DNA from: Macrocystis pyrifera
Taxonomy: Eukaryota; Sar; Phaeophyceae; Laminariales; Laminariaceae
Reading direction: 5' to 3'
Assembly (NCBI GenBank): GCA_031763025.1
Contig: JASSKH010000026.1
Span: forward strand, 5,392,429-5,456,428
Length of the DNA: 64,000 nt
Of the stretch, positions 1-12,420 are shown piece by piece (the first letter of the stretch is position 1; each line of letters starts with the position of its first letter). The notes beneath the pieces are model-generated. The model was not told the origin of the DNA and searched no databases. It was given only the letters and a program-made list of their open reading frames with translations. The position numbers and the translations under genes were made by a program.

Positions 1-62
1 CAGATCGTCTAAGACAACCAGAGCAACCCTAACCCTGGCCGTAAGGCAATCAGGGAACCGAT

Positions 63-403
63 AATCACGACTACGGGGACGTTTACGAGCCATCCCCGGT
101 TTTTAGGCCTTGCGTTTCGTATTTTCTCGTTGCAGCCGTCCTCTCCAGCACACCAAACCAACTCCCACAGACCAGCGTGCAGCATCAGCTGAGCCCTGCA
201 GCAGCGTCTTTCTTGCTGAACAGACTCTTAAGAACCCTAGGTAAATATCACATAAATTCCCGTCGCTGTAATTCTCACAGCCCTCAAGACCGGCACCTAA
301 AACTGTATCCCTAACCCTATCCCCTAGCCTAACCCTATCTCCAACCCGAACCGCATGGGCTGAAATCCGGGGATGGCTCGTAAATGTCCCCGTAGTCGTG
401 ATT
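63..403. mobile_element. Terminal-inverted-repeat element with 37-bp arms
   Basis: Arms 63-99 and 367-403 are inverted copies with one mismatch (arm begins AATCACGACTACGGGGAC). The 267-bp interior has CCCTAACCCTA-like words and no ORF. A partial arm word (gtagtcgtga) repeats near 418. No clear target duplication. Looks like a non-autonomous DNA transposon. Confidence 0.7.
298..350 (+). repeat. Degenerate telomere-like CCCTAA repeats
   Basis: CCCTAACCCTA variants with inserted T or C. Similar short runs at 26-37, 44,430-44,455, 55,307-55,324 and (as TTAGGG) 63,770-63,790. Confidence 0.55.
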
Positions 404-599
404 TAAGTCTCGCCTACGTAGTCGTGAATATCAGTTCCCACGTAGCCAATCTCTAAATCTCGAATAAGTGGTAAGCTCTACTGATCGTGGCAGTCGACTC
501 GCTTAAATAAACATCGAAACATGCAGCAGGAAAATATCAGCATCGTTTTCCTCGCTGTCGTCCAGTGTCCAAGCTGTCTTCTCATCTGAGCACGGGTGG

Positions 600-930
600 G
601 TTCCACCCTACTGTAGCTTTAAAGTGTAACGACTCCCGAATTTCTATTTTTCATTTTTTTCCTGTAAATCTCAGCCTGCGTTTCTTTCTTGTTCCTCTTT
701 TTCTTCTTATTGATAACAGTCGAATAAAATAGCTATCCTATACTTTACGTCAGAGGACGCCACACCCCCAAAGCGCCCAATCAAGTACTCTATGCCTCAA
801 GCTCCTGTTAACCCGTGTAGTACTGCACTCCACAGAAACCTATGAATAGATGTTACTCTAGTTCCAAGTGTTTTGTTCCCGAAACGGAAGTGCGGTCCTA
901 AAAGGTTTCATGTACATTGGGACCATAGTA
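600..930 (+). repeat. Diverged dispersed repeat, copy 1
   Basis: Shares order and words with 2,870-3,160: cgactcccg, aatctcagcctg, agaggac, tagtactgcact, ccaagtgttttgt. No coding capacity seen; both copies end in the family B palindromic motif. Confidence 0.55.
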
Positions 931-1239
931 ACGCCTCTGCGTTTCCCCCTATCTATGACAGACCGCCTCCTACGAACAAAACTGCCGTTTTTGTGCATCG
1001 CATGTATGGACCGTACGTCAATAGTATGGGTCCGCTTGAAGAGACAACCCAGCAAGAAACTGAGGTTCACTTTTTTTTTGGGAAAAACCCCGCTCAGCGG
1101 CGGTCCCTACACTAATTACTACTGGTATAGAATAGCCTATCTATGCTCAAGGTCGTCGTCACAAATCGGTTTCAGCCTTTGCCCAGAGTAGGCGTTTTGT
1201 TGTTGGTGGGCCTATGCTGTAAATATAACTATGATGATC

Positions 1240-1620
1240 CTCAGCTTTGTCCGATCCGTACTTGGTCGGCGGATCTCTCCCGCCTCTGACCGTCTTCCCG
1301 CGCGGTTTCTTCGCTGTGGCGTGGCCCCTCCACTCCTGAACCACCCGACGTCGGAGGATCCGCCCGCTCAGCGCCGTGGCACCCGCGCGAAGCCTTGGCG
1401 TTGAGATCTACGAAGGAATCTCCGAAAATCCCTGCCCTGTCAGTGTTTTGGCACATGGTCTCTCGACAGAGTGTATGCATCCGCGTGGTTCTTTCCGGCA
1501 CGTCCTCTCCGACCTCCGGCCCATGGGGAGGGTCACCTACCCAGCCGGCGTCGCCATTGTGGGGGCCTGCGCGGGTGGCTGTATCTGGGACATAGATGGA
1601 ACGCCCCGATAGCACATGCC
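1240..1620 (-). other. GC-rich coding-like island
   Basis: GC-rich stretch in AT-richer surroundings, open on both strands. The minus frame (with ERTTRMHT and, in an overlapping frame, RDPPTKYGSDK) faintly recalls the linker between integrase and RT in Copia-type elements. No catalytic motif, no start or splice sites I trust. Possibly a decayed retroelement fragment. Confidence 0.2.
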
Positions 1621-2608
1621 ACCCAGGCTTGGTTGAGAACTGCTATCCATAAAAACCTATGCCGGCATATGTGAGAAAGATATCGCATGTCACCTACAGC
1701 CAGCAACACTTTTGACGGCCAGCAGTGCGCTGTGCGCTATCGTACAGCGGCAGCAGCAGTGGAGCTGTACTATGCGGCTGCGGAGATGTACTGTATACAG
1801 GTGCACCAAGACTGCTACAGCAGCTGCTGTGACGGCACCTTTCTGCGGAGCTGCGCTGTCGGTCATCGCGTACTCCCCTGAGTTAGAAGTTACACCGCCT
1901 TCTAGGATTCTCGCCGCTTTTTTTTTCGGTTAATCGGCAAGTAGTCGTCAGCATTCTGCCGCCTTTTCGAACGTCCATGGAGTATGGAGCGCACGCTCTC
2001 AATCTCTTGGCATCGAGTCTCAGCCTCCTCCTCCTCCTCCTCCTCCACAGCGCAGTCTACGCCCATCACCCATCACGCAAGTCTGCGACCGGCGGTCGTA
2101 GCCCCTTGTATTTTCCTTTTTTCCAGTTGACCCTATTAGGTCTTGCGGAAAAAACACGGAATTTGTTTCTGTTAGTAGTTTGCTATCAGTAGGCGTGGCT
2201 CACACTTCGGAAACGTAGTACGTACGCAATTCAGTTTTTTTTTCTCACTCGATGATGCGAAAGCGGTGCAGCCGCGTTTCTGGCCCGTTTTTGCCCTTTT
2301 CGGCGAGTTTTGGCCTGCGTTGGCTGCGGGTTGGGGTCAGGGCTGATGTTTAGAGTTAGGAGTTATCTGGGGCATGGTGAAAACCGTTTGCCGGGATCTG
2401 GTGGCACTACTCTCGTAGCTATGGGCTACTCGTATGACAGCAGTATGTACGTTGTAAAAAATTAGCAAGACTAATGACAGTAAAAAGTAAAAAGGGACGC
2501 TTCTTGTTGTCACAGCCCGCAATGAACTCCTCAGGGCGGGCGAGCGGCGGAAAAAAACTCCAGCTATTAATAGTGTCAGTAGCAACAGTAGTGTTACTAA
2601 TCATACTA

Positions 2609-2714
2609 TTACGGGGGTCCATAGTATACACGACCAAATATTGTTAGTAAAAATACCTAAATATATAGGTTTTTTATGTATACCATAGGTCCTGTTAACT
2701 GTGGACCCCCGTAA
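2609..2714. mobile_element. Family A MITE copy 1
   Basis: About 105-bp palindromic element: TTACGGGGGTCCATAGT... to ...CCCCCGTAA, flanked by TA on both sides as for Tc1/mariner-type insertions. The interior has ATATAGGTTTTTTATG. Confidence 0.9.
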
Positions 2715-2869
2715 TAGTACGTGACATCCACTACTACCGCTGTACCACTCTGTTTTCAAATGTAAAGGCCATTATTTATTGACATTTATTACCCCAACGT
2801 TGCCTACATTTTCGTCCAGAGTGGTCTATACGGTAAGAAACCGAAAATCTGACCCGGGTTGGATTTCTC

Positions 2870-3160
2870 ATGTTGGGAAAGGGTGCATTCTACGCTAACT
2901 TCAGTGTAGCGACTCCCGGATTTATTGTGTTTCACTTGAATCTCAGCCTGACTTTCATAGTGCCCGCTCTCTTGCTTTCGCCACAGAGGACCCCAAGGTG
3001 AACTGGGGCAGTTTCCAACAAGATATAGGGCAGTTATATTGTAACAGGGTATAACCTTTTTAGTACTGCACTGTGCTGAGACCTAAATGTGACTCTAATC
3101 CCAAGTGTTTTGTCCCCACGACGGGAGTACAGCCCTTAAGGCCTACAGGGGCCATAATGT
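2870..3160 (+). repeat. Diverged dispersed repeat, copy 2
   Basis: Second copy of the repeat at 600-930. Partial relatives at about 33,030-33,110 (inverted) and 55,310-55,400. Confidence 0.55.
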
Positions 3161-4301
3161 AACATACCGTATCACACTAGGGTGATAAGATAACACACCC
3201 CCTGGGATAAATTTCGAAGCTCCTTTTCTTGGCGAAACACTGGAGGGCTCAAGGGTGGCACGCACAACGAAAATGGTGGAATTTGGAAAGGACGTCGTCG
3301 TCGAGGTCTTTTTTCCATGGACGTATGCATGGCTCGGCGGTTGCACCCTCTCTGCGTTGTCTAGAAAAAATCGGCCGCGAAACTCACCCGGGATTATTTT
3401 CCCGTGTTGTAGTTGTGCGGTAGTACCTGCAGGATTTTCAGCCGCTCGCCCACGGTGTACACTGGCAATCAAGTGTCCAGCTCTAAATACAAGCATACTT
3501 TTGTCAGAACCAGGAATTTGAAAACATTCGCTTGTCCCCGGAACGTCGAGAAGGTCGTGAAGAGGGGTTTTGTTGACACTCCCTACTGCTGCCTGCACCT
3601 GGTACCAGTATGTGATAAGCGGGGCAGGCAAGCCAATCAGCCGTCAGGATGGACTGGTTCCCGGTCCTTAGTGTCGGTTTTTTGTTTTCCGCCTCGTGGG
3701 TGTCGTTACTCTATGATGGGAAGCCTGGCACTGCAGCAGTAGTCGTGCGCTTCGTGCGTTCGCAAGTGGATTTGGACGTGGCATCATACGATACTATTCG
3801 TCGAAGTAGCTCTATGTAAATACAGAGCACAAACAGCAGTATTACGATATAGAGAACGGTAACCCAGTTGGACGAAGACGTGCTCCGCAAAACTACCGAG
3901 ACGAGTTTGTACAACTGGCGAAACACACACTTTTCTAGTAATTTGGTACTTGTCAATAGCACAAAACTTCCAACCATGAATGTTGATAGCACAGCAGCGG
4001 TAACGTGCAAATGCACGGCTTTTTTTCGCAGTGTTGCACGTTGCCTGGCATGATACATTGAAATACCACAGCAGTATGTACGAGTAACACACCAGCGGTA
4101 TCACATCATACCGGGTAACTGATACCGTATAACGCTAACACACTGGGTGATAAGATAACACACCCCCCCTCTCGGACGATTTTCGAAGCTGTGTTCCTCG
4201 ACAACGGGAGGGGTGTACTGAATACGCCGAGCAATGTGTCTTATGGTGCGAAATCTTCTCGACGAAATCTTTCCAAAGCCACCACTTTCGTTTGTGTGTG
4301 C

Positions 4302-4394
4302 CCCTTTAGGACTGCAGTCCCGTTTTGAGGACATACTACTTTGGATTTGAGTGATTTGTCCCCAAACGGGACTGCGGTTCTAAAAGAGTTGAGA
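4302..4394. repeat. Family B palindromic repeat
   Basis: Inverted arms built on CTGCAGTCCCGTTTTGGGG / CCCCAAACGGGACTGC. Other copies, complete or single-armed: 845-905, 3,095-3,145, 5,640-5,695, 12,800-12,860, 33,010-33,050, 45,265-45,350, 50,930-51,012, 55,370-55,525 and 63,925-63,980. Non-coding, probably a second non-autonomous DNA element. Confidence 0.75.
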
Positions 4395-4452
4395 ACATGT
4401 TTTGGAGGAAACCGGGTCTGAAATTCTCGTCCCAGGGGTTGTGTTATCGCTA

Positions 4453-4673
4453 TTACGGGGGACCATAGTAAATAGGACCAAATATTGTTGTTACAGGGGT
4501 CCATAGTTGATAGGACCTGTGGTACACATAAAAACCTATATACTTACCTATTTTTACGAACAATATTTGGTCCTATTTACTATGGTCCCCCGTAATAGTG
4601 AAAACAGGTAAATGTAGGTTTTTGTGTGTACCGTAGGTCCTATTTACTACGGTCCCCCCGTAATAACGTGTTT
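4453..4673. mobile_element. Family A MITE copy 2 (outer element of a nested pair)
   Basis: Left part 4453-4490 and right part 4596-4673 together make one MITE, interrupted by another complete copy at 4491-4595. Confidence 0.85.
4491..4595. mobile_element. Family A MITE copy 3, nested inside copy 2
   Basis: Complete inverted-orientation copy (TTACAGGGGTCC to CCCCGTAA) inserted at the TTGTTAG site of the outer copy; flanking TG/TA is a mutated TA duplication. Confidence 0.85.
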
Positions 4674-5373
4674 TTATATACATGGTACTCTGGGGTACCA
4701 GGTATGACATTGCACATCGTCATGTTGTGCGTGTCTGTTGGCGAAAACATGAACAGAACTTGGTTTTCATGTTTGTGATGGGAAAGGATCTCGGTGCAGG
4801 TCGGTATACAAGTGCGGTACATGGTACCGGTGTTGTTCTTGAAATAAAAACGCAAAAACGCGGCGTAATAATAACCAGGAACGCCTATAACCTGCCAAGC
4901 CCCGCCCGATCTTACGTACAATAGTTCTTCAACCGCAACGACCGAATTCTGGAAATTGGGTGCCCGAGAGACCCCAAGAACCCGAGCATGGTAACGCCTC
5001 CGGTTCGCACACGATGGTTCTGTTCCACAGACAGCAGCAGTGGTCCCTCTATGCAGGTGGTAACCGTTTTTTGTGCAGCCAACAATACCCGCACTATATA
5101 CTCCGCATACTGCCACGCTGGTTGATTATCACCTATGCCAAGCGATTTCACGAGCACTATGGCGGGCAGCTGGCACTATTCAACCGGCACTATCGAGGGA
5201 CCACTACACTGCTGTGGCAGTAATACAGCAGCAGTACAAAGCATACACGGGCCCACGAATAAGAAAGGGCCTATAGTAAACAATAAGAATCACATGGCTC
5301 ACTTTCTGGGCGGGTCGGGGTGCTAAGAAAATCGGACGAAGAAATCGTGTGCTCAGCGGCGAGCTCTTCACCA

Positions 5374-5480
5374 TTACGGAGGACCAAGGTAAATGGGACC
5401 AAATTTTGTTACGTAGTAAAAATAGGGAAATATTTAGGTTTTTGTGCGCACCGCAGGTGTTATTTACTATGGTCCTCTTC
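5374..5480. mobile_element. Family A MITE copy 4 (degenerate)
   Basis: Left end TTACGGAGGACC is clear; right end decays after GGTCCTC. Confidence 0.7.
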
Positions 5481-6978
5481 AAACAAAAAAAATCCGGTCT
5501 AATGGCCTACTACGCTCAAGGTTGTCCAAGGATGGTGTCACGAAAATATTGTAAGGCTTGCTCGTACTATAATCAAGTAATGGGTGTTTACCGTTGGCGG
5601 GCACATGCTGTATTCAAGTAAGTTAACCCTGACACATCACTCAAATTCCAAGTAGTTTGTCCCCCCTAAACGGGGACTGCAGTCCGAAAAGGGGGTTATT
5701 ATTCATGTATTAGCCCGTTTGTTGCTCGGTTTTTCTTTGTCCCTCGCGTTTTGAGCCATGGCTACCGCTGCGTAGAATCAAGCCAGAAGGTTCACACTCT
5801 CGACGTACGCATGTGCGCCGTGGGCGGTGCGTTTCTTTTTTTAAGGTACGAAGACACCTTCTTGATCGGTCGAAGCTCTCCACCACCCCCCCCCCACCTA
5901 TTCGAAGTTTATTAACAGCCGAAACTATATACGTACTGCAATGCAGTGCTACGTATGATATTATATGATTCTACTACTTTACTGCTTTGTGGTGCTTGTA
6001 TACCAGCCTGTAAACTCGGTACAGTACGTCTGTACGTATGCGTATTATCTCTTAAGTTCACGAGAGATGCATGTTTTGTTCACAACCGACGGAATTAATT
6101 ATTTATAGTCGTGGGCTCTACCGACGGAAACTAATAGCTGAAGTTGCCCAGAGGCAGAGAGAAGAGAAGAACGGCCACACTCGTCCCGCGCCCCCCCGCC
6201 TAGCTTCTCGTGATAGGTGCACAAGCAGAGCATGGCACTGCTCGCTGCCGATTGATAGGCCTAGAGGCTACAGTAGGTCTATCGTTGTGGTGTGTGTATA
6301 TATGTATTATATATGTGGGGCGTTTCTTTGTTGCTGGAAATGCACCAAATGATTCACGCACCGGTATCGTTTGTTGCGACTGGTGTTTTAAGTCGTGTCG
6401 GATGAAGCATTGGAAGTTCCCGATATATCGTGTATCGCAGTATATCGGAATCGATGTTGTACTTGTATCGTTCCGATATGCAACACGACTCCGATATGCA
6501 ACACGACTTCGTATCACTTACGAAGTAGTCGCTGTGAGTCTGACTTACTTTTGTCTGTCGTCAACTCTGACACAGCTGTGTGACAAACGTCGATCGCTCG
6601 TCACGTGCCACATTCCTCGTGAAGGATACGTGCCTTGGAGTGATGATCGATGTCGAAGCAGAGAGATTCCTGATCTGTATGATGTAGCCCCACGATGCGA
6701 CGGCGGGAGCCGTGTACAATCAACGTGACCTAGGATAGCGTTTCGTGGGTTTGATCAGTCTGCATTCTGTAGATCCTGCACAGCATATCATAGCGGCAGC
6801 TTTATGGGGTTTTAGATTAATCTACAGTGGAGTGTTATCAGTCCGACGTGTGCACTCTGTTTAATACTCAAGCTGGCAAGCTGAGTGACTTTTTCCCTCC
6901 CTCCCTCCCTCCCCCCCCGCCCGCCCTCGCCGCCTTCCGCCTTCCGCCTCTGCCCTCCCCCCGCCCCCCCCCCTGCCC

Positions 6979-6979
<1 letters not shown>

Positions 6980-7025
<46 letters not shown>
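6980..7025. repeat. Poly(C) C46
   Basis: Uninterrupted C run after a CCCTCC-rich stretch, just before the Tudor-like fragment. Confidence 0.9.
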
Positions 7026-7028
<3 letters not shown>

Positions 7029-7030
7029 CT

Positions 7031-7186
7031 TGTTGTTCGCGTTGGTATGACAACAGGCAAGGAAGGTGGTACGTCGGCCGCCCCACCGTGTACTCGCAGG
7101 CTACTCGGGAGCACCGCGTAGAGTACGACGATGGTGACGTCCGCGACCACGTCATGGCGCACCGCTCGTGGGGGCTCATTGGATAA
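7031..7186 (+). pseudogene. Tudor/agenet-like coding fragment
   Basis: An open frame encodes WYDNRQGRWYVGRP, then YSQATREHRVEYDDGDVRDH and ends ...RSWGLIG stop. The G-x-V/Y-x-YDDGD-x pattern is that of Tudor-like domains, which bind methylated peptides. It is flanked upstream by a C46 run and has no ATG or clear splice donor. Echoes of its 3' part recur at about 7,277-7,308 and 7,364-7,392 (word gcaccgctcg), so this is probably a degraded or partly duplicated exon. Confidence 0.35.
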
Positions 7187-7797
7187 CTAACGAGAGGGGA
7201 GGAACGGCGGGAGGGTGGGAGGGACAGCGGGAAGGGAGCGTGGAGGGGCGGAGGGGGGGGTGGAGGTAGGGGACAAGGCATGACGCACCGCTCGCAGGGA
7301 CTCGTCGAATGGATGGGAGGGCGGGAGTGGAAGGAGGGGGAAAGAAGAGGCGTGTTTGAGCACGTGATGGTGCACCGCGCTCGTGAGGGCTGATCGACTG
7401 CTGTCCAACGAAGGAAGGAAGGAAGGAAGGAAGGAAGGACGGAAGGAGACCAGGTTGGCGGAAAGGAAGACGGTCAAAGGGAAGGCGAAAGCGAGGGGGG
7501 GGGGGCCCAAAGCAAACCAACACGACTGAGCGGGGGAGGCAGAAAGGAAGGGAGGAAAGGAAGGAAGGAACGGAGACGAACCACAAAAAAAGCAAACGAA
7601 AAGTGCTTCGACGTTTTCGTTGAGCCCAGGCCGGCCGCTCGCTTTTCCGCACGCGGCGCTACACCACGTAACATTATCTTTAGCGCATTTACGATGCCGC
7701 GTCATCCCTGAGACTGCTTTTCGCCGGCCCGGTGTATTATGGTATGTAGGTGGGCACAATATGGGTTTCCCAAACAGGAATAACGAGAGTGTAATAA

Positions 7798-7894
<97 letters not shown>

Positions 7895-7909
7895 GGGGGG
7901 GGGGGGGGG
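7798..7909. repeat. Giant poly(G): G96, T, G15
   Basis: Pure G from 7798 to 7893, one T, then G to 7909, followed by (GA)n. Longest homopolymer in the window. Confidence 0.9.
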
Positions 7910-8220
7910 AGAGAGAGAGAGGGGTTCGGCCCAGCTGTTTTCCCGAAAGTGGTTGTTGCGCGCGCATCGGACAGATCTTTTTACAGATGGATCGTCTATA
8001 GATAGATTCATCAGGATCTTCACCTGCCGTGTATGAGATGTCGGGGTAGAATCTGTAGCAGTACTACAGCAGATCCAACCAAGGAAATGTGTGCTAGAAA
8101 CTGGCAGATTATGCTTCTTCCGTCCGGCAACAGGAGCTAGGTCGTACGGATCGGGAACACAGATGTTCCCTGGAAGATCTAGGGTCATTCAGGTGGGGGA
8201 GTGATCTATCTGGTCTGTCC

Positions 8221-10639
8221 GATGTGTAAAAAACGAGTGGAATGCGATGGCCGTGGCGGCGGTGAAATGAAGATTGGATTGATTACCGGTACCCGTTTTT
8301 TTCCAGGCACCGCGAGCGCCCGCACATTTTTCACGCAACAATCCCCTACAGGTGCACGGCCCGTGCGCCTCTCCCATGTGCGGTGACAGGGCCTAGCGTT
8401 ACGCCTGACCCTGAGCAAGGCACACGGGAGACGTCGGCTGCTGGGCTAGGGGGAAGGGGGGGAAGGGAGGGAGGGAGGGAGGGGGGGTGAGTGGAGGGGC
8501 TCGCTTGCTCACTTGCGCGCAGGAGAGACGGCGGTTGCTGGGCGGGGGGGGGAGGAGGGAGGGAGGGAGGGAAAGAGGGAGGGAGGGGGGTAGGAGGCTC
8601 GCGTGCCCGCTTCCTTAATCTGGTGCCTTTTTTCTCTTGACGGTAGCGAGCGGCGGAAGCGGCTGTCGCGAAATATTCGGCTGGACGTTTCTTTCTCAGA
8701 CAGGCGTTCACGAGCCCAAAAGGCATGTCAGAGGGAGGGAGGGGGGCGGAAGGAAGGCAGTTGCGTCGTCGTGTACGTGTTCTTTCGCTGAACCAGCCAA
8801 ACGATCAATCAGACCCGATCAAACATTGTAGGGTACACCGGGCAGAGCATATTTCCCCCACAAGTACCGAAGGCGGGGGAGGGAGGAGAGTGTACGAGAC
8901 TCGTCGCCGCACGCTCCACGGCGAGGTTTAGTAGAGTAGAAAGGACCGGGGGGGGGGGGGGGGGGGGGAGGGGGGGTAGCACTTCGAACCCGGGGGGGTA
9001 GCTCGCGCGCAACCGACCCGAGAGGCAACAAGAAAAGGGAGAAAAGGCGAATGAAGGTTCGATTTCCTTTTCTTTCCCTGGCGGTTTTAGCTCGTTGACA
9101 CCGTACCGCATCGTAATTTCGTATTCCAGACGGAGCGGCGCTGCCTGACCGTGACGCGAGAAACCTATCTCGCTGGCGGGGAACGATGGGTGATGACCTG
9201 GGGGCTGCGCGCTTTCGGGGCTGGACGCATGGGACGTATAAGTAATGTATACGTATATACCGGGTAAGGGATAAGTAATATGTACGTATGTACGTGGGGG
9301 GTATATGGGTACGCGAGCGAGAACTCTTTTTTTGGATGGAGTGTGGAGCGGTTGGGTTCGGTTGGGTATCGCAGTTTGCTTTTGGGTATTTAGTTTTGTA
9401 TTTCTTGTGCGGTTGTTTTGGGCAAGTGTGGGAGAAACCTTTTCTCATTTATTTCTGTCTCCTCTTGAACGTTCGTTTTATTTTTCTTGATCAAAATTCT
9501 CGAGAGAAAAAGAGAAAAAAAAAAAGAAAAGAGGAAAAACAAAATCGCAACTTTTTTTGCGCAAAGAAAAAAACGATGAGACCCGGACCGCGATGACCTC
9601 CCCCTCCCGACGCCTTTGATGTCGGCGTTTGTTTAAGCACTTACCAGGAGCGTTTCAGCATTGGAACTGTTCTTAGATTCCACGCCAGAGTGGTGCGACG
9701 GGTAGTAAATACGTATAAATAAGCCCCTTTTTTGCAGGCCTGCCGCCCCTGGCTACCCTTTTTTTTTTTGCTATTTTTCTTTGCTGTATGGAATTTTGCG
9801 TCTCTTAACGCGGGGGCTGGGGGAAAAAGTAAGACAGACAGACAGACAGACGCCAAACCTTTCGTTCCTTCTTGGTTCGGTGTTTACCAAGAGAAAGTGT
9901 TGCAGCAGCAGCAACAGAAGGAACTGACGTCAAGAATCAGACCTTCCGTGCGTTGTATGCATGTATGCGTGTTGTCCGCGTCGTGGTGGGTACCGGTATC
10001 AGCGGGGCGTTGCGATTTTCTTGCCTCTTTCTTGTTCCTTGTTCCCCTTCTTCGGTGTATGTATACGTATGTTTGTCAAATTTTCGTACTTTTGCCAACT
10101 TTTTCTCTTCGCACGAGCACTTTTCGGCAAAACAGTAAGTACGCCGACACGGGAAACTAATATATATATATGCATTGCCGGACAGCGGGACAGGCGAACG
10201 GCGGTTTCGGTCCTGCCTTGCCCGATAATTTTAACTGTCGACTTCGATCCCTCCTTCCGGGGTCGCTTTTTTTGTGTACGTATCATCATGGTGTTCCGCG
10301 TGAGGACACAGTAGTAATCAAGGACTTTATTATTTTATCAGCTATATATACCTGTCTGTGAAGAGAGAGTTAGTATACGCCGCCGGGACCTGGAAAGCGT
10401 CCCCGCCGCGTGCTGGTATCACTCCCCATGGGAGAGGTGCAGCGGCTTACCGATGAGGCATTGCCCCACAATACCGCTGGAGATGCTATTACAGGGAAGC
10501 GATATACTGTAGTAGTTTACATCCGGCACTGATAAACTCCTGCTTCTACGTACTGTACGGGAAATAATTCCCTAGGCTTGCCTACGACTATCTAGAAGCA
10601 AAATAAATTAAAAAGTTGTCCTAACTGACGAAATGACAA
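8221..10639. other. Gene-poor stretch
   Basis: Purine-rich (GGGA)n stretches at 8,450-8,600, G21 at 8,948, A/T-rich runs and (GACA)n near 9,834. A short open stretch at about 8,645-8,720 (AEAAVAKYSAGRFFLRQAF on plus) is the only coding-like hint; no gene supported. Confidence 0.5.
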
Positions 10640-10918
10640 AACACGGTATACCAGTGATTTTTTGCCAAGTTGACGGTACACAAAATTCAAACCGGGAAAT
10701 GAGGGTACACCAAACCCAACTTAGATGACGTGTTCTGTCAAGGTATACCGTTTTATGGCGAAACATCCATGTTCGTTCGTCTCAGTTGCAAAAATGCCAA
10801 AAAAAAAAACGGCACACCATTGTATTCTTGCCAGTTTACGGTACGAAAAAGTAAAACGAGGTGATCAGGGCATACCAAACCCACGTTTTCTGTCGAGGTA
10901 TACCGTTTTCTGGTAAAA
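10640..10918 (+). repeat. Tandem duplication, about 160-bp unit, two diverged copies
   Basis: Both units contain TTGCCA(A)GTTGACGGTAC-type, CATACCAAACCCA-type and GAGGTATACCGTTTT words. Confidence 0.65.
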
Positions 10919-11443
10919 AAGCAATGTCCCGGTATAGCTCATGATAACGAACAAAAGTATTTATCCCATGAAGAAAGGTGTGCTTCTTTATGCCGTTGCG
11001 CCGCCGGCGAAGCAAACAAGATTCAGCTACACGCACAGCATATCGGTCGGTCAACTAGCCGTCTCGAGTTCAGGTTTGTTTTGGTTTTCCCATCGGTGTA
11101 CGGAAAATTCCGAGAGTATTATTCCTCCATACTATGATTGATGCAGTATTTTATTTTTCATCCTCCGAGGGTGTACCGTATGGCATGCTTTTTGCTTGAT
11201 GCGACTGCGGTAGCAGTAGTAGCGTTGCGACAACGCCGCGTGTGCTTATTATAATACACGTTTTGTGGCCGAAGCCCATCAATAGTGGTGCTGCCCACCC
11301 ACATCGTCATGACGGACGACCCGGATAGAAGGAAGAGGTGATGTCTGATGTGGTACAGCAGTGACGGTTCCCCCTATAGTGCCGGTAGAAATGCGCCAGC
11401 CAAGAAAAACCGGCACTATCGCGGGCAACTGGCACTACTACTA

Positions 11444-11548
11444 TTACGGGGGTCCATAGTTGATAGGACCTATGGCATATATAAAAACCTATATATTTAC
11501 CTATTTTTACTCACAAAATTTGGTCCTATTAACTATGGCCTTCCGTAA
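11444..11548. mobile_element. Family A MITE copy 5
   Basis: TTACGGGGGTCC to CTTCCGTAA. Lies between fragments of a CGGCACTAT-containing repeat. Confidence 0.88.
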
Positions 11549-11678
11549 TACTACTCCGCACACTGCCACCTGTGCCACACTGTTTTGACTCCGTCCGTGG
11601 CAAGCGATTGTAGAGGAGGCACTGTAGCGGGCAGCGGGCACTGTGGAGCAGGGCACTATTCGACCGGCACTATTATTA

Positions 11679-11787
11679 TTACGGAGGTCCATAGTAAATA
11701 GGACCAAATATTGTTAGGAAAAACAGGTAAACATATAGTTTTTTTTATATGTATACCATAGGTCCTACTAACTATGGCCCCCCGTAA
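11679..11787. mobile_element. Family A MITE copy 6
   Basis: TTACGGAGGTCC to CCCCGTAA with TA flanks, 130 bp from copy 5. Confidence 0.88.
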
Positions 11788-11924
11788 TAGTATAGTACAC
11801 GGTTTTCCGTGTTGACCTCCTCGTGCGAGCATCCGACCCTCCACACCTTGGATAGACCATCGATTTCTTACTTCCGTGCGATCTGTACAAGATATTTCAA
11901 GGCAGCTTACGTTTTCCGATCTTG

Positions 11925-12420
11925 GTATGATCGCAGCTCACAGTGTGCTGAAGGGTGGGACCCGTATTATGTATGATCCACTCTTGAGATCTTTCAAGAG
12001 GCAAATCTATTCCCGATTCTCGTACGCACGAGGAAAATATCTAGCTCGTCATATTGCCGGGTTGGACCCGTACGTATGTATGTATTATCTATAATATATA
12101 CTTTTAAGATTTTTCGAGGCAAATCTATTATTCTCGATCTTGTAAAATATGTGTGCAGTAGTAGCTCGTCATGTTGCCAGGTAGAACCCGTATGTATGAT
12201 TTACTCTAAGATCTCTCAAGGCAAATATATAGCTCCCGATCTTGTAAAATACATATCTAGCTCGTCATGTTGCCGGTGGGACCCGTATGTATGATCTACT
12301 CTAAGGTCTTTCTGAGCAAATATATTATTCCCGATCTTGTCAAATATCTACAGCAAGCAGCAGTACATTAGCTCGTCACATTGCCGGGTGGGACCCGAAT
12401 GGTCTGCATGATCTACGCAC
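11925..12420 (+). repeat. Tandem repeat, about 110-bp unit, 4-5 copies
   Basis: The unit includes AGCTCGTCATGTTGCCGG, GGGACCCGTATGTATGATC and AGATCTTTCAAGGCAAAT; related to family C. Confidence 0.75.

Noticed and set aside
1..480. True telomere at the window start
   Set aside because: CCCTAA words are few and degenerate and sit inside a TIR element; similar words occur mid-window.
7187..8188. 333-codon minus-strand ORF
   Set aside because: Poly-Pro from G96 plus a family C repeat; no domain.
8819..9448. 209-codon minus-strand ORF
   Set aside because: Low-complexity Pro/Arg/Tyr composition over G-tract and TACGTA-like repeats; no motif.
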